Below, in pieces: positions 40,071 to 46,633 of a DNA stretch of 46,633 nucleotides; position 1 is the stretch's first letter; each line of letters starts with the position of its first letter. The notes under the pieces were generated by a model. That model saw only the letters and a program-made list of their open reading frames with translations, ran no database searches and had not been told where the DNA came from. The position numbers and the translations under genes are program-made. The DNA comes from Oceanicola sp. S124. GTDB taxonomy: Bacteria; Pseudomonadota; Alphaproteobacteria; Rhodobacterales; Rhodobacteraceae. The stretch lies in NCBI RefSeq assembly GCF_000220565.1, contig NZ_AFPM01000230.1:1-46633 (forward strand), written 5' to 3'.

Positions 40071-40856
40071 TCAGTTCGCCAGAACCTTGCCGGCGCGCTT
40101 CTCGAGGAAGGCCCGCAGACGGTCCTGGGCCTCGGGCGTCATCGAGGCCAGCGCCGAGACCGCCGATTCCACGAACAGGCCGTCTTCCGAGGACATGTCG
40201 CGGATGCGGGGCAGGGCGTTCATGATCGCGTAGTTCGAGAAGGTCGAATTGGTCGCGGTGACCTCGGCCAGTGCCACGGCCTTGTCCAGCGATCCGCCAG
40301 CCTCGACCACGTAGTTGACGCCGCCCCAGCGTTCCATTTCGGCGGCCTTGGCGACGCGGCCGGTCAGCATCATGTCGGTCATCCGGCTGGTGCCGATCAG
40401 CCGCTCGATGCGCACCGAGCCGCCGCCGCCGACGAAGATGCCGCGCTGCCCCTCGGGCAGGCCGAAATAGGTCGTCTCATCCGCGACGCGCAGATGGCAG
40501 GCCGAGGCCAGCTCGAAGCCGCCACCGACCACCGCGCCATGCAGGGCGGCGATGAAGGGGATGCGGCCGCGCTCCATGCGGGCGAAGACCTCGTGCCAGC
40601 GGCGCGAGCCCAGAACCGATTCCAGCAGCGGCTTCGCGGAGTGCTCGAGCAGGTCGAGACCGGCGCAGAAATGCTGGCCCTCACCGAAGATCACGGCGGC
40701 CTTCGCCTCGGCGCTGGCGCGGTCGACCTTGAGGGCGAACTCTTCGATGACCGCATCGCTGATGGCGTTGCGCTTCTCCGGCCGGGTCAGGCCGATGATC
40801 GCAATATCACCGCGCATCTCGTAGGAAACAAAGGTTTTTTCGTCCGAACCAGCCAT
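40071..40856 (-). CDS. Crotonase-family enoyl-CoA hydratase/isomerase (possible aryl-CoA hydratase-lyase)
   Basis: A 261-residue crotonase-fold protein. The oxyanion-hole segment FCAGLDL lies at residues 63-69, and both catalytic glutamates are present: E115 (GGGFELASAC) and E135 (GLPEGQRGIFVGGGG). Members hydrate enoyl-CoA thioesters, and the feruloyl-CoA hydratase/lyase type also cleaves the side chain. It is divergent from the feruloyl-CoA-synthetase-like gene, as in ech-fcs loci, and leads the leftward operon with marR, amidohydrolase and TRAP genes. Confidence 0.9.
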   Translation of the reverse strand: MAGSDEKTFVSYEMRGDIAIIGLTRPEKRNAISDAVIEEFALKVDRASAEAKAAVIFGEGQHFCAGLDLLEHSAKPLLESVLGSRRWHEVFARMERGRIPFIAALHGAVVGGGFELASACHLRVADETTYFGLPEGQRGIFVGGGGSVRIERLIGTSRMTDMMLTGRVAKAAEMERWGGVNYVVEAGGSLDKAVALAEVTATNSTFSNYAIMNALPRIRDMSSEDGLFVESAVSALASMTPEAQDRLRAFLEKRAGKVLAN

Positions 40857-40893
40857 ACGCGACCCATCCTCTCACATCGTCTGTCGATCGTTA

Positions 40894-40913
40894 TTTGTTT
40901 CCTAGTAGACAAA
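40894..40913. promoter_or_regulatory. Likely MarR operator in the divergent crotonase/CoA-ligase promoter
   Basis: A 20-bp imperfect palindrome centred on CTAG, with arms TTTGT and ACAAA (16 of 20 positions symmetric), sits in an AT-rich stretch between the divergent crotonase and CoA-ligase genes. Size and position fit a MarR-family site, most likely for the regulator at 39587-40066. Confidence 0.65.
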
Positions 40914-40999
40914 ATTAAATTGCTGAGTCAATCTCCGATCAACGCCGGGACAGGGAATGGAGAGAGATCCCCGTGCCGGGCAAGACATGGGAGGTGGCT

Positions 41000-42844
41000 A
41001 TGCCAGACAATTCCGAGGCCCTCGATTTCTGGGCGCCCGTTATCCATTCCGAGACCCGCGAGGACGGTTCTATCCTTGTCTGGCAGGAGGACGAACTGGG
41101 GCCGTATCCCCGTTGCATGACCGAGAAATTCCTGCACTGGGCCGAGGTCGCGCCGGATCGCAGCTGGATGGTCGAACGCGGCGCAGATGGCTCCTGGGAG
41201 CACATGAGCTATGGCGAGGCGGCAGGGAAGATTCGCGCCATCGGCTCGGCGCTGCTGTCCATGGGGTTGTCGCCGGAAAACCCGCTGCTGATTCTCTCGG
41301 GCAACTCAGTGCGGCATGCCATCATGGCGCTGGCGGCGCAGCATGTGGGCGTGCCCTCGGCGGCGCTGGCCCCCGCCTATGCGCTGGCCAAGGGCGACCT
41401 GGGCAAGCTGGTCGACGTGGCGGCGCAGCTGACCCCCGGCATGGTCTACGCCGAGGATGCCACCCCCTTCGGCCGTGCCATCGCCGAGGTCTTCGCCGCC
41501 GATATCCCGGTGGTCTGCGCGCAGGGCCGCCTGTCCGACCGCGAGGTGCTGAGCTTCGACAGCCTCGCCGCCACCGCGCCCTCCGAGGCGATGCAGGCCG
41601 CCTACGAGGCGCTCGGCCCCGATACCGTGGCCAAGTTCCTGTTCACCTCGGGCACCACCGGCTCGCCCAAGGCGGTGATCCAGACCCAGCGGATGCTCTG
41701 TTCCAACCAGGTGATGATCAACGACAGCTACCGCTTCCTGAACCACGAACCGCCCGTCGTCTGCGACTGGGCGCCCTGGAACCACACCGCCGCCGGCAAC
41801 AAGGTCTTCAACCTGGTGATCTACAACGGCGGCACGCTTTATCTCGACGATGGCAAGCCGACGCCGAAGGACATCGGCAAGACCATCCGCAACCTGCGCG
41901 AGGTCTCGCCCACCTGGTACTTCAACGTTCCGCTCGGCTACCAGATGCTGCTGGACGCGATGGAAACCGACGCCGATCTGCGCAAGACCTTCTTCAAGCG
42001 CGTGAAGATGCTGATGTACGCCGGCGCGGGCATGTCCCAGCCGGTCTGGGACCGCATCACCCGCATCGCCGAACAGGAGGTCGAGGGCGGCGTGGTGCTG
42101 GCTACCGGCTTCGGCTCGACCGAGACCGGGCCGTTCTCGCTCATGTGCTGCGAGAAGCAGGACACCGCCGGCAACCTTGGCGTGCCTTCGCGCGGGATCA
42201 TCCTGAAGCTGGCACCGCAGGGCGACAAGTACGAGGCGCGGGTCAAGGGGCCCAACATCACCCCCGGCTACTGGCGCAACGAGAAGCTGTCCGCCGAGGC
42301 CTTCGACGAAGAGGGCTTCTATTGCTTCGGCGATGCCTTCCGCTTCGTCGAGCCGGGCAATGCGGCGGCGGGCTTCTACTTCGACGGCCGCCTGGCCGAG
42401 AACTTCAAGCTGGCTTCTGGCACCTGGGTCGCCGTCGGCGCGCTGCGCGCCAAGCTGACCAATGACCTGAAGGGCCTGGCCTCGGACGTCGTCATCGCGG
42501 GCGAGGGGCACACGGATCTTGGTGCGCTGGTGGTGCCTGACTGGGATGCCCTGCGCGCGCTGGTCGACGAGAAGGGGCTGGAGGGCGAGGCCCTGCTGAA
42601 CCACCCGAAGGTGCGCCGGGTCGCTTCCGACCTGCTGGATGCCCATGCGGCGCGGGCCACCGGCTCGGCCAGCCGGGTGACGCGGATGATGTTCCTCGAG
42701 GTGCCGCTTTCGTTCGAGAAGGGCGAGGTCACCGACAAGGGCTCGATCAACCAGCGCGCGGTGCTGCGCCACCGGGCCGACCTGGTGGGCAACCTCTGGT
42801 CCGAGGATCCCCGGGTGATTTTGCTGTCGCGCGAACGCGTCTGA
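41000..42844 (+). CDS. Acyl-CoA synthetase, feruloyl-CoA synthetase (FerA/Fcs)-like
   Basis: A 614-residue ANL-superfamily adenylate-forming enzyme that activates an aryl acid to its CoA thioester with ATP. The AMP-binding P-loop FTSGTTGSPK is at residues 215-224, followed by TQRMLCSNQVM, a segment characteristic of feruloyl-CoA synthases. GFGSTETGPFS forms the adenine site, and the C-terminal catalytic-lysine region reads EVTDKGSINQRAVL. ATG 41000 is chosen because GGGAGG lies 5 nt upstream; a GTG at 40973 is the alternative. SDR and acyl-CoA dehydrogenase genes follow. The substrate is likely a hydroxycinnamate. Confidence 0.9.
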   Translation: MPDNSEALDFWAPVIHSETREDGSILVWQEDELGPYPRCMTEKFLHWAEVAPDRSWMVERGADGSWEHMSYGEAAGKIRAIGSALLSMGLSPENPLLILSGNSVRHAIMALAAQHVGVPSAALAPAYALAKGDLGKLVDVAAQLTPGMVYAEDATPFGRAIAEVFAADIPVVCAQGRLSDREVLSFDSLAATAPSEAMQAAYEALGPDTVAKFLFTSGTTGSPKAVIQTQRMLCSNQVMINDSYRFLNHEPPVVCDWAPWNHTAAGNKVFNLVIYNGGTLYLDDGKPTPKDIGKTIRNLREVSPTWYFNVPLGYQMLLDAMETDADLRKTFFKRVKMLMYAGAGMSQPVWDRITRIAEQEVEGGVVLATGFGSTETGPFSLMCCEKQDTAGNLGVPSRGIILKLAPQGDKYEARVKGPNITPGYWRNEKLSAEAFDEEGFYCFGDAFRFVEPGNAAAGFYFDGRLAENFKLASGTWVAVGALRAKLTNDLKGLASDVVIAGEGHTDLGALVVPDWDALRALVDEKGLEGEALLNHPKVRRVASDLLDAHAARATGSASRVTRMMFLEVPLSFEKGEVTDKGSINQRAVLRHRADLVGNLWSEDPRVILLSRERV

Positions 42845-42910
42845 GAATTGCGTCGCGCGCCGGCCCTTTAGGTGCCGCCGCGTGGCTGACTGTGAAGAAA
42901 GGCTGAAGTC

Positions 42911-43672
42911 ATGAAACTGCAGGATGTGCATGTGGCCGTCACCGGCGGCGGATCGGGGCTGGGCGCGGCGACCGCGCGCGCGCTTCATGCGGCGGGCGCG
43001 AAGATCACCATCATCGACCGCAATGCCGCAGCGGCCGAGGCCGTCGCGGCAGAGCTGTCGGGCGTGGCAAAGGTGATCGACGTGGCCGATCCCGTCGCCG
43101 CCGAGACGGCGCTGGACGAAGCCATCGCGGCACTGGGCCCCCTGCGCGGGCTGGTCAACTGCGCCGGCATCGGCGAGGCGGGCCGCGTAGTGGGCCGCGA
43201 GGGCCCGCTGCCCTTCGAGGACTTCGAGCGCACCATCCGGGTCAACCTGCTGGGCTCTTTCAATATGCTGCGGCTGGCCGCGGCGCGGATGACCCTGCAG
43301 GACCCGCTGGAAGATGGCGAGCGCGGCGTGATCGTCAACACTGCCTCGGTCGCGGCCTTCGACGGCCAGATCGGGCAGGCGGCCTATTCGGCCTCCAAGG
43401 GCGGCATCGTCGCCATGGCGCTTCCGATCGCCCGAGAGCTGGCGCGGTTCGGCATCCGGGTGAACACCATCGCTCCGGGTCTCTTCCTGACGCCGCTGCT
43501 GGAAGGCCTGGGCGAAGAGGTGCAGAAGTCCATCGCCGCCACCATTCCCTTCCCGCAGCGCCTCGGCGATCCGGCGGAATACGGTGCGACGGTGAAATAC
43601 ATCTTCGAAACCGCCTATCTGAACGCCGAGGTGATCCGCCTGGACGGCGCGGTCCGCATGCAACCGAAATGA
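42911..43672 (+). CDS. Short-chain dehydrogenase/reductase (3-hydroxyacyl-CoA dehydrogenase type 2-like)
   Basis: A 253-residue SDR. The cofactor motif TGGGSGLG is at residues 11-18, NCAGI near residues 78-82, and the catalytic S146, Y159 and K163 (YSASK) are present. Sequence style (RGVIVNTASVAAFDGQIGQA, PFPQRLGDPAEY) matches HSD17B10-type 3-hydroxyacyl-CoA dehydrogenases. It would oxidise the beta-hydroxyacyl-CoA made by hydration of an enoyl-CoA, giving a beta-oxidation route for the aryl side chain. Its stop overlaps the acyl-CoA dehydrogenase start (ATGA). Confidence 0.92.
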   Translation: MKLQDVHVAVTGGGSGLGAATARALHAAGAKITIIDRNAAAAEAVAAELSGVAKVIDVADPVAAETALDEAIAALGPLRGLVNCAGIGEAGRVVGREGPLPFEDFERTIRVNLLGSFNMLRLAAARMTLQDPLEDGERGVIVNTASVAAFDGQIGQAAYSASKGGIVAMALPIARELARFGIRVNTIAPGLFLTPLLEGLGEEVQKSIAATIPFPQRLGDPAEYGATVKYIFETAYLNAEVIRLDGAVRMQPK

Positions 43673-45306
43673 GCGTCGAGCTGATCGCGGGCCTGTTGCA
43701 GGCCACGCCGGGCTGGGACGCGCTGGAAGCCTCGGCGGGGCTCGAGGCCGACGACACCGCCATGATCCTTTCCGAGGCCTGGCGCCTCGGCGAAGCGCTG
43801 CTGGAGCCGCTGGCCGCCCATGCCGACGAGGTGGGGTGCCGGATCGAGAACGGGCGCCTGCGCACCCCTGACGGCTATGCCGAGGCCTTTGCACGTCTCG
43901 GCGCCGATGGCTGGCTGGCGGCCGACCTGCCGGAAGACGTGGGCGGGCAGGGCCTGCCGCTGGCGATCCACGCGGCGACTTCGCTGGGCTTCGAGGGCGC
44001 GGCCATGCCCTTCATGATGCTGGCCGGTTCGACCCGGGCGGCGGCGCATTGCCTGCTCTCGGCTGCGCCGGAGCTGGCCGCGACCTGGGCGCCGAAACTG
44101 GCCTCGGGCGACTGGGCGGCGACGATCTGCATTTCCGAGCCTGACGCGGGCTCGGACGTGGGACGCATCCGTACCCGCGCCGAGGCGCAGGGGGATCACT
44201 GGCGGATCACCGGCCAGAAGTGCTGGATCTCCTTCGGGGATCACGACATGACGACGCGTATCGGCCACCTCTGCCTGGCCCGCACCGGCGCGCCGGAAGA
44301 GGGCACCCGGGGCCTGTCGCTGTTCCTGATCCCGGACGTGCTGGACGATGGCCGCCGCAATGCGATCCGGCTGGAGCGGATCGAGGAAAAGCTGGGCCTG
44401 CATGGCTCTCCGACCTGCGTGCTGTCCTTCGAGGGGGCCGAGGCGCAGATGCTGGGCGCTCCGGGGCGTGGCCTGTCGGCGCTTTTCGCGATGATCGAGA
44501 GGATGCGGTTGCAGACCGGCTGCCAGGGGGCGGGGATTGCCCTGCGGGCGGCGGCGCTGGCGCGGCGCTACGCGGGCGAGCGGCTGCAGGGCGGCCGCCC
44601 GGATGCGGCGCCGGTGCCGATCCTGTCGCACCCGGATGTCCGTCGCCAGCTGCTGCATCTGGATGCCCAGGCGGCGCTGCTGGTGGCGCTGGTGCTCGAG
44701 GCGGCCGTGGCCGCCGACCAGGCCCGTACCGGGGACGAGGGCGCCGAACTGCGCCAGGCCTTCCTGTTGCCCCTGGCCAAGAATTTCGGCGGAGAACTGG
44801 CCTTCGAGACCGCCTCCGGTGCCATGCAGGTGCTGGGCGGGGCGGGCTACACCCGCGAATGGCCCGCCGAGCGCTACCTGCGCGATGCGCGGATCATCAC
44901 GATCTACGAGGGCACGACGGGCATGCAGGCCCAGGACTTCCTGGTCCGTCGCCTGCTGAAGGACGAGGGGCGCAGCCTTGCGGCCTTCCTCGCAGCTGCC
45001 CGGGCAGAGCTGGCAGCCTCCCCCCCAGGCGCGGCAGAGGCCGGGGCGGTGCTCGACCGCTTCGAGGCGCTTGCGGGCCGCATTGCGGGCTCGGGTGCGC
45101 CGATGAGCGATCTTCTGGGGCAGGCCGATGGCTATCTGCGCGCCGGTTTTGCCGCCACCTCGGCCCTGCTGGCGACGCGGATGGCTGGTCTGGGGGCGCA
45201 GGGCAGCGCATGGGCGCGCTACCATCTGCATTTCGCCTCGGCGCAGATGACCTTGGCGGAAACCGCCTGTGACCTGCCCCCCGAACTGCTGGAGATGGCA
45301 GTCTGA
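43669..45306 (+). CDS. Acyl-CoA dehydrogenase, DmdC-like long form
   Basis: A 545-residue flavoprotein. It has the ACAD N-terminal domain, the middle domain ICISEPDAGSDVG, WRITGQKCWISFGDHDMT, and the C-terminal helical domain with catalytic base E414 in IITIYEGTTGMQAQDF. The C-terminal extension past residue 430 places it with DmdC/FadE-like long ACADs, although it is somewhat shorter than the usual 590 residues. It introduces an alpha,beta double bond into an acyl-CoA, here probably a dihydro-arylpropanoyl-CoA. It is the last gene of the CoA ligase-SDR-ACAD set. Confidence 0.92.
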   Translation: MSVELIAGLLQATPGWDALEASAGLEADDTAMILSEAWRLGEALLEPLAAHADEVGCRIENGRLRTPDGYAEAFARLGADGWLAADLPEDVGGQGLPLAIHAATSLGFEGAAMPFMMLAGSTRAAAHCLLSAAPELAATWAPKLASGDWAATICISEPDAGSDVGRIRTRAEAQGDHWRITGQKCWISFGDHDMTTRIGHLCLARTGAPEEGTRGLSLFLIPDVLDDGRRNAIRLERIEEKLGLHGSPTCVLSFEGAEAQMLGAPGRGLSALFAMIERMRLQTGCQGAGIALRAAALARRYAGERLQGGRPDAAPVPILSHPDVRRQLLHLDAQAALLVALVLEAAVAADQARTGDEGAELRQAFLLPLAKNFGGELAFETASGAMQVLGGAGYTREWPAERYLRDARIITIYEGTTGMQAQDFLVRRLLKDEGRSLAAFLAAARAELAASPPGAAEAGAVLDRFEALAGRIAGSGAPMSDLLGQADGYLRAGFAATSALLATRMAGLGAQGSAWARYHLHFASAQMTLAETACDLPPELLEMAV

Positions 45307-45479
45307 CCCCGCCCTCTTCGGGACCGTCTCCGGGCGGCCCCGGGGGGAAGGCACCCGGGCCATGGGAAAGAGGTCACGGGGCGAAAAGGTGTATGGAAAA
45401 GGTTCTTGAACCCGTCACCGTCGTGGCGTGAACTGCGTCGGACGGGAAGTCCTTACGTGATCGCTTGGTGGGTTCTTAC

Positions 45480-46633
45480 ATGTTCACGAGTTTGCAGGCC
45501 GCAGCCGGCCTTGATGTCGATGCGCTGCGCAGGGCGACGCCCGCCCTGCCGGGGATCGTGCATTTCAACGCTGCCGGCAACGGGTTGCTGCCTGCCGAGG
45601 TCGCCGAGGTCTTTCAGGATCACCTCGCGCGAGAGTTGCGCAGTGATGGTGGCACGGCCGCGCAGGGCGTCGCCGCCGCAATCGAGGACGCCCGCGAGGA
45701 AGCCGCCCGGCTGATCGGCGCCACTCCTTTCGAGATCGCCTTCACCACGGGCACGGCGGATGGCTGGAATGCCGCCTTCGGGGCCCTGCCGCCCCTGCGC
45801 CCCGGCGACCGCGTGCTTGTCGGCTCGGGAGAGTGGGGCGGTAACGTGCTGACCCTGGCCCAGGAATGCGCCCGCGTCGGTGCCCGGCTGGAGCGTCTCC
45901 CCGAGACGCCGGATGGCCGCATGGACCTTTCCGAACTGGCGCAGATTGTCGATGCACGGCTGCGCCTGATCGCCGTGACCTGGGTCGGGGCGCACCTGGG
46001 CCATGCGGTGCCGGTGGCGAAGCTCGGAGAGCTGGCCCGGGCGCACGGTATTCCCTATTTCGTCGATGCCGCTCAGGTGGCCGGCGTGCTGCCAATCGAC
46101 GTGGCGCGGATCGGCTGCGACGTGCTGGTGGCGCCCGGCCGCAAGTCCCTGCGGGGGCCGAAGGGCACCGGCTTCCTCTATGTCCGCGAGGGTTTCCTCG
46201 CCGGGCTGAAGCCCTTCGCGCTGAACCTTCACGCGGCCTCGGTGGTGACCGGCAGCATCGTGCTGCGCTCTGATGCCGGGCGCTTCGAGGCGGCCGAGTT
46301 CTCGCCCGCGCTGCGGCTGGGCCTGGGGGCGGCGCTGCGGCTGGCCAACCGGCTGGGCGCCGAGGAGATCCGCGACCGGGTGCTTGAGCGCTCGGAGGCG
46401 CTGCGCCGGGCCCTGCGGCAGGTGCCGGGGCTGGTGCTGCGCGAGGACGGGCCGGCCGAAAGCCATATCACCACCTTCCTGCACCCGGGCCTCAGTGCGG
46501 CGCGGATCCAGCATGAGCTGGCGCTGCGCGACATCTCGGTGAAGGCCATGCCCGGCAGTGTCGCGCCCTATGCCACCCTCGGCGCGCCGGGGCAGTCGGT
46601 GTGCCGCGCGTCGGTCAGCTACCTGACCGACGA
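45480..46633 (+). CDS. Class V aminotransferase / cysteine-desulfurase-fold PLP enzyme (partial, runs off the right edge)
   Basis: The frame is open from ATG 45480 to the window end (384 codons, close to full length). Features are FNAAGNGLLPAEV near the start, FTTGTADGWNAAF, VTWVGAHLGHAVPV, FVDAAQVAGVLPIDV (aspartate to the PLP nitrogen) and the Schiff-base lysine in APGRKSLRGPKGTGFLYV. It could be an aminotransferase, lyase, epimerase or desulfurase of fold type I. It is separated from the acyl-CoA dehydrogenase gene by 173 bp with possible own promoter, so it probably begins a new transcription unit. Confidence 0.9.
   Translation, partial: MFTSLQAAAGLDVDALRRATPALPGIVHFNAAGNGLLPAEVAEVFQDHLARELRSDGGTAAQGVAAAIEDAREEAARLIGATPFEIAFTTGTADGWNAAFGALPPLRPGDRVLVGSGEWGGNVLTLAQECARVGARLERLPETPDGRMDLSELAQIVDARLRLIAVTWVGAHLGHAVPVAKLGELARAHGIPYFVDAAQVAGVLPIDVARIGCDVLVAPGRKSLRGPKGTGFLYVREGFLAGLKPFALNLHAASVVTGSIVLRSDAGRFEAAEFSPALRLGLGAALRLANRLGAEEIRDRVLERSEALRRALRQVPGLVLREDGPAESHITTFLHPGLSAARIQHELALRDISVKAMPGSVAPYATLGAPGQSVCRASVSYLTD

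Noticed and set aside
41306-43894. 862-codon minus-strand frame opposite the CoA ligase, SDR and ACAD genes
   Set aside because: Antisense shadow with histidine/arginine-rich composition; the plus strand holds three motif-complete enzymes.
45401-45412. GGTTCTTGAACC inverted repeat ahead of the class V aminotransferase gene
   Set aside because: Only 5-bp arms; too short to claim as an operator without conservation data.
1-46633. CRISPR array, prophage or toxin-antitoxin module
   Set aside because: No regularly spaced repeats, phage structural genes or recognisable toxin-antitoxin pair was seen on either strand.

Overview
The window is GC-rich DNA (about two thirds G+C by eye) with tightly packed operons, many ABC and TRAP solute importers, RpiR/GntR/MarR/IclR regulators and a DmdC-like acyl-CoA dehydrogenase. 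This points to an alphaproteobacterium, most likely a Rhodobacterales (Paracoccus/Roseobacter-like) chromosome or chromid. It reads as a scavenging and catabolic region: five solute uptake loci, each beside its own regulator and enzymes, and one short accessory patch next to a tRNA.

Region A (1-9228) is a divergent peptide-type catabolic locus. Leftward from about 6.6 kb run a class III aminotransferase, an M81 (MlrC-like) metallopeptidase, a Dpp-type binding protein, two permeases and an ATPase cut by the window edge. Rightward run an RpiR regulator and a second M81 protein. Region B (9610-18054) is a second peptide-type locus. A TetR regulator and a cytosolic gamma-glutamyltransferase-family protein run leftward; rightward run a binding protein, two permeases, two overlapping RidA-family proteins and a fused double ATPase, a layout like the Gsi glutathione importer. 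A 20-bp near-palindrome between TetR and the importer is a likely operator.

Region C (18055-20710) has an orphan TRAP binding protein, a type II dehydroquinate dehydratase homologue with altered substrate-pocket residues, and a convergent FadR/FCD-type GntR regulator. Region D (20954-22204) is a MerR-family regulator divergent from a glutaredoxin-MauE/DoxX membrane fusion. The promoter between them has the half-sites and 19-bp spacer of a mercury-resistance (mer) promoter, although the regulator lacks one of the three classic mercury-binding cysteines.

Region E (22833-32149) is a ferric-chelate locus: TonB-dependent receptor, LLM-class flavin monooxygenase, IclR regulator, ATPase, siderophore-interacting reductase, periplasmic binding protein and two FecCD permeases. 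The first permease carries a one-base frameshift in a G run. Region F (32150-34812) is accessory: an IS3-type orfA remnant, an IS481-family element that appears to split a small gene, one unrecognised gene and about 0.7 kb without genes, ending at tRNA-Gly(UCC). Region G (35088-45306) has a MarR regulator, a complete DctPQM TRAP transporter, an amidohydrolase, a second MarR, a crotonase, a feruloyl-CoA-synthetase-like ligase, an SDR and an acyl-CoA dehydrogenase; it looks like uptake and CoA-dependent side-chain degradation of a hydroxycinnamate or related aryl acid. A class V aminotransferase runs off the right edge.

The strongest candidates for new biology are the mer-type promoter driving a glutaredoxin-MauE fusion, the pocket-altered dehydroquinate dehydratase paired with an orphan TRAP binding protein, the tandem RidA pair in which one partner lacks the key arginine, and the monooxygenase paired with a ferric-chelate receptor.
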